Positions 1 through 5,128 of a stretch of DNA of 7,161 nt are shown one piece after another (within the stretch, counting starts at the first letter, position 1; each line of letters starts with the position of its first letter). Location of the stretch: assembly GCA_016926985.1 (NCBI GenBank), contig JAFGNO010000221.1, positions 1 through 7,161 of the forward strand, written 5' to 3'. Position numbers and translations under genes: made by a program. Source of the stretch: Anaerolineae bacterium (GTDB taxonomy: Bacteria; Chloroflexota; Anaerolineae; Aggregatilineales; UBA3940). The notes below the pieces were generated by a model. It searched no databases. It was not told where the DNA came from and was given only the letters and a program-made list of their open reading frames with translations.

Positions 1-148
1 CGGGCTTGCACGCCTCTACCCGCTCCAGCGCCTGCTCACCGTCCATCGCGGTTACTACCTCGAACCCGGAGCGCTCAAGCAGCGGTTTCAACTCGGCAAG
101 CAGATCAGGCTCGTCATCAACAATCAGCAGCTTACTTTTCCTGTTCAC
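1..148 (-). CDS. Response regulator, N-terminal receiver domain (partial, runs off the left edge)
   Basis: The minus strand from a GTG at 148 encodes 49 residues beginning MNRKSKLLIVDDEPDLL, the start of a CheY-like receiver domain. The hydrophobic beta-1 strand KLLIV runs into the acidic DDE pocket that binds Mg2+ next to the phospho-acceptor Asp, and alpha-1 LAELKPLLERSGFEV follows, then the start of beta-2. The phospho-acceptor Asp and any output domain lie outside the window, so the target is unknown. The GTG start is supported by AGGA seven bases upstream and by an in-frame TGA two codons before it, which excludes a longer start. The gene is divergent from the NUDIX gene. It normally works as the cytoplasmic half of a two-component system, but no partner kinase is visible. 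I am sure of the domain and not of the pathway. Confidence 0.88.
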   Translation of the reverse strand, partial: MNRKSKLLIVDDEPDLLAELKPLLERSGFEVVTAMDGEQALERVEACKP

Positions 149-152
149 CGGT

Positions 153-206
153 CAATCCTGTTAGCAGTTCCACGCCTCATACTGTACCACACAACAGGTT
201 GGATTG
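153..206 (-). promoter_or_regulatory. Possible RBS-sequestering stem in the leader of the response regulator
   Basis: CAATCCTGTT (153-162) and AACA-GGTT-GGATTG (193-206) are complementary over 10 bp with a four-base bulge at 197-200. Read as minus-strand RNA, the downstream arm AACAGGATTG contains the AGGA ribosome-binding site of the response regulator, so the stem would hide it. This depends on transcription starting upstream of 206, which I cannot show. The weak TACAGT box (186-181, minus) would start inside the structure and argues against it. Confidence 0.3.
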
Positions 207-226
207 GAGAACCGTGGCTGAAAAAA

Positions 227-255
227 TGCTCCACACCCTGTGGATGCGTTACAAT
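227..255 (+). promoter_or_regulatory. Candidate promoter of the NUDIX gene, giving a very short leader
   Basis: TACAAT at 250-255 is a good -10 box, but the matching -35 position (227-232, TGCTCC) is poor. A 5-bp inverted repeat CCACA-CCC-TGTGG (231-243) lies between the boxes and could bind a regulator. Initiation about seven bases past the -10 would fall near 262, only a few bases before the ATG at 266, so the message would be nearly leaderless. An AGGG at 257-260 could act as a ribosome-binding site if transcription begins further upstream. Confidence 0.3.
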
Positions 256-265
256 CAGGGCCGAT

Positions 266-919
266 ATGACAGCACTGCGAACACCTACTCTTGAGGATGT
301 GCGGCGGGCATTGGCTCTGCCGGATTTTGATCATCTCAGCGCCTGGCGACTGATGGCGCCTACAGCCCGCCCGCTCAAACGGCCTCCTGAAAACTCAGGC
401 ACGGCTCGCCGGGCAGGTGTAATTCTGCTGCTTTTCCCGGTGGATCTCAGGCTGCGTTTCTTTCTGACCCGTCGCACTGACACGGTCGCCAGCCACAAAG
501 GGCAGATTTCACTGCCCGGCGGCGCGAAAGACCCGGATGATGCCACCCTCGAGGAAACGGCGCTGCGCGAGATCTGCGAGGAACTGGGCATCCGCCCGGT
601 GGACATTACTGTCATCGGCTCGCTGACTTCCTTATATGTGCCGGTCAGCGATTTTGAGATCTATCCCTTTGTTGGCATTGTTGATTCTCGCCCCGCTGTT
701 CATCCGCAGCCGGGCGAGGTGGCGGAAGTACTCGAAGCCGGGCTGGATACGCTGCTGGATGATCGCTGCAAGGCGCGGGAGTGCTGGGTGCGGGACGGCG
801 TGGAGCTGGATGTCCCCTGCTACCGGTTGAACGGTCACACTGTCTGGGGGGCCACTGCGATTATCCTCAGCGAGCTGGAGCACCGGCTGCGTGCAGTGCT
901 GCGGCCCGAAGGCGCCTGA
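266..919 (+). CDS. NUDIX hydrolase of the CoA pyrophosphatase (NudL-like) type
   Basis: The product is 217 residues and soluble, with no signal peptide. The family cleaves the diphosphate of CoA and acyl-CoA to 3',5'-ADP and 4'-phosphopantetheine using divalent metal. The segment FFLTRRTDTVASHKGQ (65-80) followed by LPGG (83-86) is the LLTxRSxxLRxHxGQxxFPGG signature of the CoA subgroup, although its usual Arg is Ala75 here. The NUDIX helix REICEELGI (101-109) keeps the metal-binding glutamates. The canonical Glu five residues after the NUDIX-box Gly is replaced, with DPDDA in its place, as is typical of this subgroup. A long N-terminal extension (about 1-48) precedes the NUDIX fold (about 49-190). 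The gene stands alone, divergent from the response regulator and with a 157-base gap before hsp20. Family membership is secure; CoA as substrate is inferred from the signature. Confidence 0.87.
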   Translation: MTALRTPTLEDVRRALALPDFDHLSAWRLMAPTARPLKRPPENSGTARRAGVILLLFPVDLRLRFFLTRRTDTVASHKGQISLPGGAKDPDDATLEETALREICEELGIRPVDITVIGSLTSLYVPVSDFEIYPFVGIVDSRPAVHPQPGEVAEVLEAGLDTLLDDRCKARECWVRDGVELDVPCYRLNGHTVWGATAIILSELEHRLRAVLRPEGA

Positions 920-936
920 GCACAGTCTCCGTCCTG

Positions 937-1014
937 CTCTTATACACATCTTACGCACTTCTATAACAACTCTTATACTTCTCTAAGCGAATTTTTATAT
1001 TTGCCTTCTATACT
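937..1014 (+). promoter_or_regulatory. AT-rich promoter region of hsp20 with five phased TATA-type boxes
   Basis: Five copies of a pyrimidine-run plus TATA motif occur: CTCTTATAC (937-945), CTTCTATAAC (958-967), CTCTTATAC (970-978), TTTTTATAT (992-1000) and CTTCTATAC (1005-1013). The TATA starts at 941, 962, 974, 996 and 1009 are spaced 21, 12, 22 and 13 bases apart, roughly whole helical turns. TATACT at 974-979 and 1009-1014 are good -10 matches, but neither has a recognisable -35 box. No CIRCE element (TTAGCACTC-N9-GAGTGCTAA) is present. The region most likely holds the hsp20 promoter; which box is used is unclear, and the repeats could also bind a regulator or bend the DNA. Confidence 0.4.
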
Positions 1015-1062
1015 CCTGAATGAAATCAGATCGACAGCAATTTAACGGAACCAACCCAAATC

Positions 1063-1068
1063 AGGAGG
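1063..1068 (+). promoter_or_regulatory. Ribosome-binding site that fixes the hsp20 start
   Basis: A perfect AGGAGG sits eight bases before the ATG at 1077. An upstream in-frame ATG at 1020 has no such site and would add 19 polar, unconserved residues, so 1077 is preferred. Confidence 0.85.
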
Positions 1069-1076
1069 ATGATAAG

Positions 1077-1502
1077 ATGGCAATGACAAAAGTGAACCCC
1101 AACCGTGATTATATGACGATGCGCGACTTTATGAACCGCTTTTTCGAGGATACGCTCGACTACAGCGGTGGGAACCGCGTGGCCCGGCTGCCGCTGGATG
1201 CCTACACCACCGAGAATGAGATCGTGGTGACCGCTTCCATCCCCGGCGCCATTCCCGACGAGGTTGAGATTACCATTGAGGGCGATTCGCTGACCATTCG
1301 CGGCGAGATTGCGCCCAGGCTTGAGAACGCCAGCTACATTTTCTCCGAGCGTTTCCACGGGCAGTTTTCCCGCACGCTTCAACTGAATGTGCCCATTGAC
1401 CAGGAACACATCGAGGCGACTTTTGAAAACGGCATTCTGACCCTCGTGCTGCCCAAGACCGAGGAAGTCCGCCCCAAGGTCATCAAGGTCCAGGCCAAGT
1501 AA
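1077..1502 (+). CDS. Small heat-shock protein, Hsp20/alpha-crystallin family
   Basis: The protein is a 141-residue ATP-independent holdase that would bind unfolding proteins in the cytoplasm as oligomers and pass them to DnaK/ClpB. The alpha-crystallin domain spans about 38-130. It starts LPLDAYTTENEIVVTASIPG (38-57) and contains SERFHGQFSRTLQLNVPID (90-108) and the family hallmark ATFENGILTLVLPK (114-127), an AxxxnGxL motif. The C-terminal tail holds VIKV (135-138), a form of the I-x-I/V motif that docks into the neighbouring dimer. The N-terminal arm is short (about 37 residues) and Met/Phe-rich, as usual for class A bacterial sHsps. The gene is monocistronic, with its own AT-rich upstream region and a strong terminator right behind it. 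Heat or stress induction is expected from the family; no known heat-shock operator is visible. Confidence 0.96.
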   Translation: MAMTKVNPNRDYMTMRDFMNRFFEDTLDYSGGNRVARLPLDAYTTENEIVVTASIPGAIPDEVEITIEGDSLTIRGEIAPRLENASYIFSERFHGQFSRTLQLNVPIDQEHIEATFENGILTLVLPKTEEVRPKVIKVQAK

Positions 1503-1522
1503 CTGTATTGATCAAGATTGGC

Positions 1523-1555
1523 GGGGAGCTTCAGCGAAGCTCCCCTTTTTGTTTT
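1523..1555 (+). terminator. Intrinsic terminator of hsp20
   Basis: A perfect 10-bp stem GGGGAGCTTC (1523-1532) / GAAGCTCCCC (1536-1545) with a three-base loop AGC is followed directly by TTTTTGTTTT. It lies 20 bases after the hsp20 stop and is a textbook Rho-independent terminator. Confidence 0.96.
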
Positions 1556-1577
1556 ACTGGCTCTCCCACGCTATAGT
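1549..1577 (+). promoter_or_regulatory. Promoter of the bactofilin-lipoprotein unit
   Basis: TTGTTT (1549-1554), a 17-base spacer and TATAGT (1572-1577) form a sigma70-type promoter that would start near 1584, about 20 bases before the GTG at 1604. The -35 box lies inside the T-tract of the hsp20 terminator, so the two elements share bases. Confidence 0.6.
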
Positions 1578-1603
1578 GTTTCTGATTTCGAAGGAGCAGA
1601 CAG

Positions 1604-2005
1604 GTGTTACGACGCTTGGGGCAAAAGAAGGCTCCACCGGTGACCGATACAGTCCTGGGGGCCAACACCCAGGTTAAGGGAACGCTGCGCAGCAGGGGTA
1701 ATGTTCACCTGGGTGATATTTTTGAAGGTGAAATCCTGTCCGGGGGCGCGGTCCGGGTGGCGCGTAGCGCCACGCTGGATGGCGACCTTTTTGCGGATAC
1801 GGCAGTGGTTGCCGGGCTGGTGCGGGGCAATATCATCGCCCGCACGATCAGGCTGCTTGAGACCGGTAAGGTGATCGGCAACCTGCGATCCGAAAAGCTG
1901 ATCACCACCGACGGCGCGCAGATTCAGGGCGCGATCACACTGGAAGACTCGCTCGACCCGATGGCTGTCGCCGACCAGCGGGAGGCGGGTGGGGAATCGA
2001 CATAA
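1604..2005 (+). CDS. Bactofilin (polymer-forming cytoskeletal protein)
   Basis: The protein has 133 residues with no signal peptide. Bactofilins assemble without nucleotide into filaments at the membrane and act as scaffolds for cell-wall synthesis, polarity or shape. The central part (about 15-118) is the beta-helix of the family, with short beta-strand rungs punctuated by Gly: NTQVKGTLRSRGNVHLGD, then GGAVRVARSATLDGDLFAD, GLVRGNIIA, GKVIGNLRSEKLITTDGA and IQGAITL. The N-terminal tail (MLRRLGQKK) is short and basic, consistent with membrane attachment, and the C-terminal tail is disordered. Translation begins at GTG 1604, with AAGGAG seven bases upstream. A lipoprotein gene follows after 45 bases and probably shares the transcript. 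Family call is firm; the specific cellular role is unknown. Confidence 0.92.
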   Translation: MLRRLGQKKAPPVTDTVLGANTQVKGTLRSRGNVHLGDIFEGEILSGGAVRVARSATLDGDLFADTAVVAGLVRGNIIARTIRLLETGKVIGNLRSEKLITTDGAQIQGAITLEDSLDPMAVADQREAGGEST

Positions 2006-2050
2006 GCTGCAGCACGTTTGAGTTGGCTTCCATTAGAGAAGGAGCAAGTC

Positions 2051-2485
2051 ATGAAGAACAGTCGTTTTTTGATCATTTTGCTGGTGGCGTTCCTGGCTGT
2101 GGGCTGTGATGCGGTAGGCGGGCTGGTTGGCCCCACAGCAACACCCGAACCCACCCCAACGCCAACCATGACACCGGAAGAGACCCGCGCCGGTTTGTGG
2201 ATGGGCGCAACTGAATTTGGCGCTTTTACGTTTGTTGTTTCCGATGATGGGATGACAGTCACCGACTGGAGTGCGTCATACTACGCCGGGATTACGTCGG
2301 GTTCAATAGACCCGCAGGGAGAGCTTGCCATCCCAATTGACGAGGATAATGCCTTCAGTATTGACTTTGGCAGCGGTATTTTTGAGTGCCAGTTCAGCGA
2401 CGATGGGCACTCAGCAACCGGGCTGTATGAGATTTCTATTGCCCTTGCCGGGGAGTATTCGGAAGAATGGACGATAGAGAGGTAA
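2051..2485 (+). CDS. Small secreted lipoprotein of unknown function
   Basis: The product has 144 residues. It begins with a lipoprotein signal peptide: MKNSR, a hydrophobic core FLIILLVAFLAV, then Gly18-Cys19 as the lipidation site (AVGC lipobox). A Thr/Pro linker (TATPEPTPTPTMTP, about 31-44) follows, of the kind common on Chloroflexota lipoproteins. The rest (about 50-144) is a beta-rich domain opening GLWMGATEFGAFTFVVSDDG; the WxG...F.FxVsxDG pattern recurs in unnamed secreted bacterial domains, but I cannot assign a function. An in-frame ATG at 2018 lacks an RBS and would put residues ahead of the signal peptide, whereas AAGGAG lies six bases before 2051. The gene follows the bactofilin and ends before a convergent terminator. 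It would be anchored on the outer face of the cytoplasmic membrane. Confidence 0.82.
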   Translation: MKNSRFLIILLVAFLAVGCDAVGGLVGPTATPEPTPTPTMTPEETRAGLWMGATEFGAFTFVVSDDGMTVTDWSASYYAGITSGSIDPQGELAIPIDEDNAFSIDFGSGIFECQFSDDGHSATGLYEISIALAGEYSEEWTIER

Positions 2486-2518
2486 CAGAATATCTTCCAA
2501 CCAGCCCAGAACTGAACA

Positions 2519-2544
2519 AACAGGGAGCCATCCGGCTCCCTGTT
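2519..2544. terminator. Shared hairpin terminator between convergent genes
   Basis: AACAGGGAGCC (2519-2529) pairs perfectly with GGCTCCCTGTT (2534-2544) around the loop ATCC, an 11-bp stem. On the minus strand the stem is followed by TGTTCAG, making TTTGTTC across the stem end, a modest U-tract. On the plus strand no T-run follows. It lies 33 bases after the lipoprotein stop, and its right arm overlaps two bases of the ferredoxin TAA stop (2545-2543). It probably ends both units, more convincingly the minus-strand one. Confidence 0.7.
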
Positions 2545-2815
2545 ATGATCCCCGCGCGCGGTAGCCAGGGCCTTTCGCAAAATAGTCGTAGTTCGGCTGG
2601 ATATCTGCCTTGAGCGGTTCAGGGACATTCGCTTCGGGCCAGATGGCGTTATAGGGGCAGGCGGGGACGCACGCCCCACAGTCGATGCAGGTTTCCGGGT
2701 CAATATAGTAGGTGGGCCAGTCATCGACCGGCTGACCGGACACAATACAATCCACCGGGCATTTCTCCATGCAGCCGCCGTGGCGCAGGCACAGCCCGGT
2801 GATGATATGCGTCAC
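2543..2815 (-). CDS. 7Fe/8Fe-type ferredoxin
   Basis: The protein is a 90-residue soluble electron carrier with two Fe-S sites. The first motif has Cys9, Cys15, Cys19-Pro and Cys23; the second is CIDCGACVPACP with Cys43, 46, 49 and 53. By homology with bacterial seven-iron ferredoxins, Cys19/43/46/49 would hold a [4Fe-4S] cluster and Cys9/15/53 a [3Fe-4S] cluster, with Cys23 free. The usual spacing of the first pair is C-x7-C, but here it is C-x5-C, so cluster type is uncertain. The tail PNYDYFAKGPGYRARGS lacks cysteines. The GTG start at 2815 overlaps the preceding gene's TGA as GTGA, with GGAGG ten bases upstream inside that gene, so translation is probably coupled. A longer frame to 2890 has no support. 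Its partner enzyme is unknown; the overlapping DUF6125-type gene is the obvious candidate. Confidence 0.92.
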   Translation of the reverse strand: MTHIITGLCLRHGGCMEKCPVDCIVSGQPVDDWPTYYIDPETCIDCGACVPACPYNAIWPEANVPEPLKADIQPNYDYFAKGPGYRARGS

Positions 2816-3327
2816 CCCTCGCCGTCCTCCAGCGTGAAGCGCCACCCGCAGAAGGCCTCGCCTACCGGGTCGGGCGGGCAGTACAGGCACTCCGTTTTGA
2901 TCCGGGGATCGATGGTGCTGGCAAACTGCGAGTATTCAACAATCCCCACCGATTTACAGGGGAAGTCCGGTAGCCCCTTGCGCCGCCGGGTCGTCTGCAC
3001 CCGGCATTCGATCATCCTGAATTCCAGCACATTATCGGCGACCCGGACAGATTCCTGCGTGTTGATGCCCGCGTAGAGCCGCCACTTCAGGGCCTGCTCC
3101 AGCGCCTCCAGCCCGCCGTTCTCCGGGATGTCAAACTCGCGCATGATGCGTTTTGCTTCGGCGACCGAAAACCGTTCCCAGGATTTGCGGTCCATTTCAA
3201 TCGCCGTATCCATGCCGAAGTGTTCCTCCAATGCAAGGAACCATGAGCCGTCATGGGCCAGCCAGTTTTTCGCATAGATATCGACCAGCTTGAGCAGTTC
3301 TTCGCGGGTGAGTTGGGTGAAGTCCAT
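2812..3327 (-). CDS. DUF6125-type protein with five cysteines, function unknown
   Basis: This is a 171-residue cytosolic protein with no signal or membrane segment. The N-terminal half is helical: MDFTQLTREELLKLVDIYAK, then NWLAHDGSWFLALEEHFGMD (21-40), with W/H/D/E residues resembling an active-site face, and ERFSVAEAKRIMREF (51-65). The C-terminal half holds Cys108, Cys124 (DFPCKSVGIVEY), Cys147 and Cys150 (TECLYCPPDP) and Cys160 (AFCGWRFTLED). I recognise the pattern as DUF6125, from memory. The Cys-rich end also recalls proteins related to L-2-amino-thiazoline-4-carboxylate hydrolase, and the cysteines could bind metal or act in redox chemistry. ATG 3327 has AAAGG seven bases upstream. 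A longer frame to 3462 would overlap the DUF3048 gene and lacks an RBS. The gene lies 28 bases behind DUF3048 and overlaps the ferredoxin by four bases, so it is in the middle of an apparent operon. Confidence 0.85.
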   Translation of the reverse strand: MDFTQLTREELLKLVDIYAKNWLAHDGSWFLALEEHFGMDTAIEMDRKSWERFSVAEAKRIMREFDIPENGGLEALEQALKWRLYAGINTQESVRVADNVLEFRMIECRVQTTRRRKGLPDFPCKSVGIVEYSQFASTIDPRIKTECLYCPPDPVGEAFCGWRFTLEDGEG

Positions 3328-3355
3328 ATGGGCGCCTTTCTTCTGACAGGATGGA

Positions 3356-4570
3356 TTAACTACCTTGGTCAAAGACAACCTCAGGCCATTCAAAATCGGA
3401 TGAGGCCATGTGGAACCAGGTATTGCCGGGTTTGAAGGGGATAATTTCTCCGTCGATTCCATAAAATTGGATCATGCTGTTGGTGGCAGAGCGGCTCCAG
3501 TGGATGTCATAACGGGTGCCATCGCGCAGCAGGACAGCACCCCCGGTGCCGGTCAGGTCCGCGCCAAGCCCGTACCAGTTTGGTTCAGTTTCCACAAAGT
3601 CAGCCGTATAGTGATCCGCGTAGATAATCACCACGTTGCTGAAGGCAAGCTGCTGCCCGGTCAGGGCATCGGTGGCCATTTCGCCATCTGTCCAGAGCAG
3701 CCATTTCCCGGCGACCGAATCGTAGATCCAGGTGTTCTGGGCGGCTGTTCCGGGATAGTTGACCTCGGCAGTTGCCGTCGCTATGCCGTAGCCAGGTGCT
3801 GTCAGGTCAAAGGCCAGTCCGGGAGACAGGGTGCTGCTGGCGCCGATCTGGCGTTCGGCAGCCAGCGTCCAGAGTTCCGCCGGGTTGGCGAACAGCGTGT
3901 GCTCGACAGCGACGCCGTCCAGCGGCAGGCGGAAGGTATAAGGCTCGTGGTAGCCAAACTCATAGGAGAAGTTGTGATCCACCCAGTTGGCGGCGCGCAT
4001 CAGCTCGCCCATCCGGGGCGGGGTTTCCGGGGCGTTGCGGTTGGAACTGAACCCGGAGGCAACGTAGATGCCGTCATACATGGGCACAATTTCTAGGTCG
4101 GGCAGGCGCCCGCTGCGGATCGACCCCACCCGCTCCGGTGTGCTGGTCAGGAATACCGCCAGGTATCGCGTGGCGATCCGGACCCCCTCGGTGTTGTGCT
4201 CCCAGACATGGTCGGCAGACATCAGCCCGCTCTGGGGACGGACAACTGCCGGGTAGTTGCTGACCTTGATCAACAGGGGGGGGCGGTCCAGCACCGCCAG
4301 GTCGGACACCGCCAGGCCGGTCAGCGGGTTGATCCCTTCCGGGTAGCTGGTTGGGCCTATCCGCCCAACCAGGGTGGGCGTGGGCGGGATTGCCGTCGCA
4401 CCAGGCCGGGTTGGCATGTCGGTCGAGGAGGGCTGTGACTCAGTGGGCGAGCTGGTAGCCTGTTCTCCGCTATCGGTTGGGATTACAGATGTGGGATCGG
4501 ATGTATCAGATGGCCCGCAGGCTGCTAGGGCCAGCATGGCAAGCAAAAAGGCAAAGCGTTTCAAGCTCAT
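3356..4570 (-). CDS. DUF3048 (YerB-like) lipoprotein
   Basis: The product has 404 residues and belongs to the family of Bacillus YerB, surface lipoproteins whose activity is not established. A signal peptide (1-17) ends in the lipobox LAAC with Cys18, followed by a Ser/Thr/Pro linker (about 19-66). The N-terminal DUF3048 domain (about 78-230) shows INPLTGL (80-86), RPPLLIKVSNYPAVVRPQSG (96-115), ADHVWEHNTEGVRIATRYLA (119-138) and VGSIRSGR (148-155). The C-terminal domain (about 255-390) shows NVVIIYADHYT, GGAVLLRDGTRYDIHWSR and FKPGNTWFHMA. Together these give the full two-domain architecture. ATG 4570 has GGAGAG five bases upstream. It is the first gene of the minus-strand unit with DUF6125 and ferredoxin, an odd pairing of an exported protein with two cytosolic ones. 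A run of eight C on the coding strand (4283-4276) falls in the RPPLL segment; the frame is intact here. No convincing promoter is visible upstream. Confidence 0.92.
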   Translation of the reverse strand: MSLKRFAFLLAMLALAACGPSDTSDPTSVIPTDSGEQATSSPTESQPSSTDMPTRPGATAIPPTPTLVGRIGPTSYPEGINPLTGLAVSDLAVLDRPPLLIKVSNYPAVVRPQSGLMSADHVWEHNTEGVRIATRYLAVFLTSTPERVGSIRSGRLPDLEIVPMYDGIYVASGFSSNRNAPETPPRMGELMRAANWVDHNFSYEFGYHEPYTFRLPLDGVAVEHTLFANPAELWTLAAERQIGASSTLSPGLAFDLTAPGYGIATATAEVNYPGTAAQNTWIYDSVAGKWLLWTDGEMATDALTGQQLAFSNVVIIYADHYTADFVETEPNWYGLGADLTGTGGAVLLRDGTRYDIHWSRSATNSMIQFYGIDGEIIPFKPGNTWFHMASSDFEWPEVVFDQGS

Positions 4571-4620
4571 GCATTCTCTCCATTGACCGTTGAAGCATCA
4601 GGACTTACTCCGTTCAAGAT

Positions 4621-4633
4621 GATGGCTGCCATC
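4621..4633. repeat. Palindrome in the DUF3048 upstream region
   Basis: GATGGC-T-GCCATC is a perfect 6-bp inverted repeat about 50 bases upstream of the DUF3048 ATG. It could be an operator, but no -35/-10 pair is recognisable nearby. The rest of the 170-base gap (4571-4740) shows only weak GC-rich complementarity near 4680-4740 and no clear terminator for the pyrophosphatase-kinase unit. Confidence 0.3.
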
Positions 4634-4740
4634 TGACCTTTCGCTTATCCCGGTTTGTCCGCCCTGAAAGGGGAAAAGCACCTGGAGGCCGGTTGAGGTC
4701 AGAGCAGGGGAGTGGGTAAGCCCTGGTGGGTGTTCCCTGT

Positions 4741-5088
4741 TTACTTTCGTGTGATCAATAAACCGGACATTTGACCGGTGTTCATAACAGCCGCGATCTG
4801 GTTCATTTCATCCGGCGTGCAACTGAACAGGATTTTGATCTCAATATCCTGTCTGGCGGTGTCAACAGTGCAGATGATCCCATCCACCTGTGCGTAGCCC
4901 GTTGAGCCAATCCAGACATCCACGTTCCCGCCATCCATGGCTGCAACGCCTTCCAGGTGCCCGTAGTCGACCGGGTAGATCGTTTCAGGATAGTCTGGGT
5001 GATGGGTGCCCTTTGGGCGGTCGATGGTGATCGGGTAGGCTGCGACCACATCATCCAGGCGAGTCCAGAATTCAGGTGGATGGCTCAC
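4741..5088 (-). CDS. Short inorganic-pyrophosphatase-family protein, activity uncertain
   Basis: The product has 115 residues, clearly shorter than typical family I pyrophosphatases (about 170-180). ITIDRPKGTHHPDYPETIYP (20-39), VDYGHLEG (40-47) and DGGNVDVWIG (52-61) follow the family core (IDRPxGS..P.YP..YPxDYG...DGDxxDV). In the signature DxDxxD the middle Asp is Gly54, while Asp52 and Asp57 are kept. Asp76 and Asp81 (VDTARQD) keep the spacing of the later metal-binding pair, but the Lys that normally follows is displaced to 85. Cys73 and Cys90 are present. A group of short homologues of this type exists in Firmicutes and others, but whether they hydrolyse PPi is not something I can confirm. 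GTG 5088 has TTAGGAG eight bases upstream. It lies 40 bases after the galactokinase-like gene and likely shares its promoter. Confidence 0.8.
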   Translation of the reverse strand: MSHPPEFWTRLDDVVAAYPITIDRPKGTHHPDYPETIYPVDYGHLEGVAAMDGGNVDVWIGSTGYAQVDGIICTVDTARQDIEIKILFSCTPDEMNQIAAVMNTGQMSGLLITRK

Positions 5089-5128
5089 TGCTGCTGCTCC
5101 TAATCTGGCTGATACCTTATCGTAAAAC

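Noticed and set aside
2281..2745. A 154-codon minus-strand frame across the convergent gene ends
   Set aside because: It overlaps the lipoprotein and ferredoxin genes in other frames and crosses the terminator hairpin. Both overlapped genes have clear motif support.
3328..3462. A 45-residue N-terminal extension of the DUF6125-type protein
   Set aside because: It overlaps the DUF3048 coding end and has no RBS, whereas ATG 3327 has AAAGG seven bases upstream.
3410..4096. A 228-codon plus-strand open frame
   Set aside because: It lies wholly antisense to the DUF3048 gene, which has full domain support. The translation is low-complexity and unlike any family I know.
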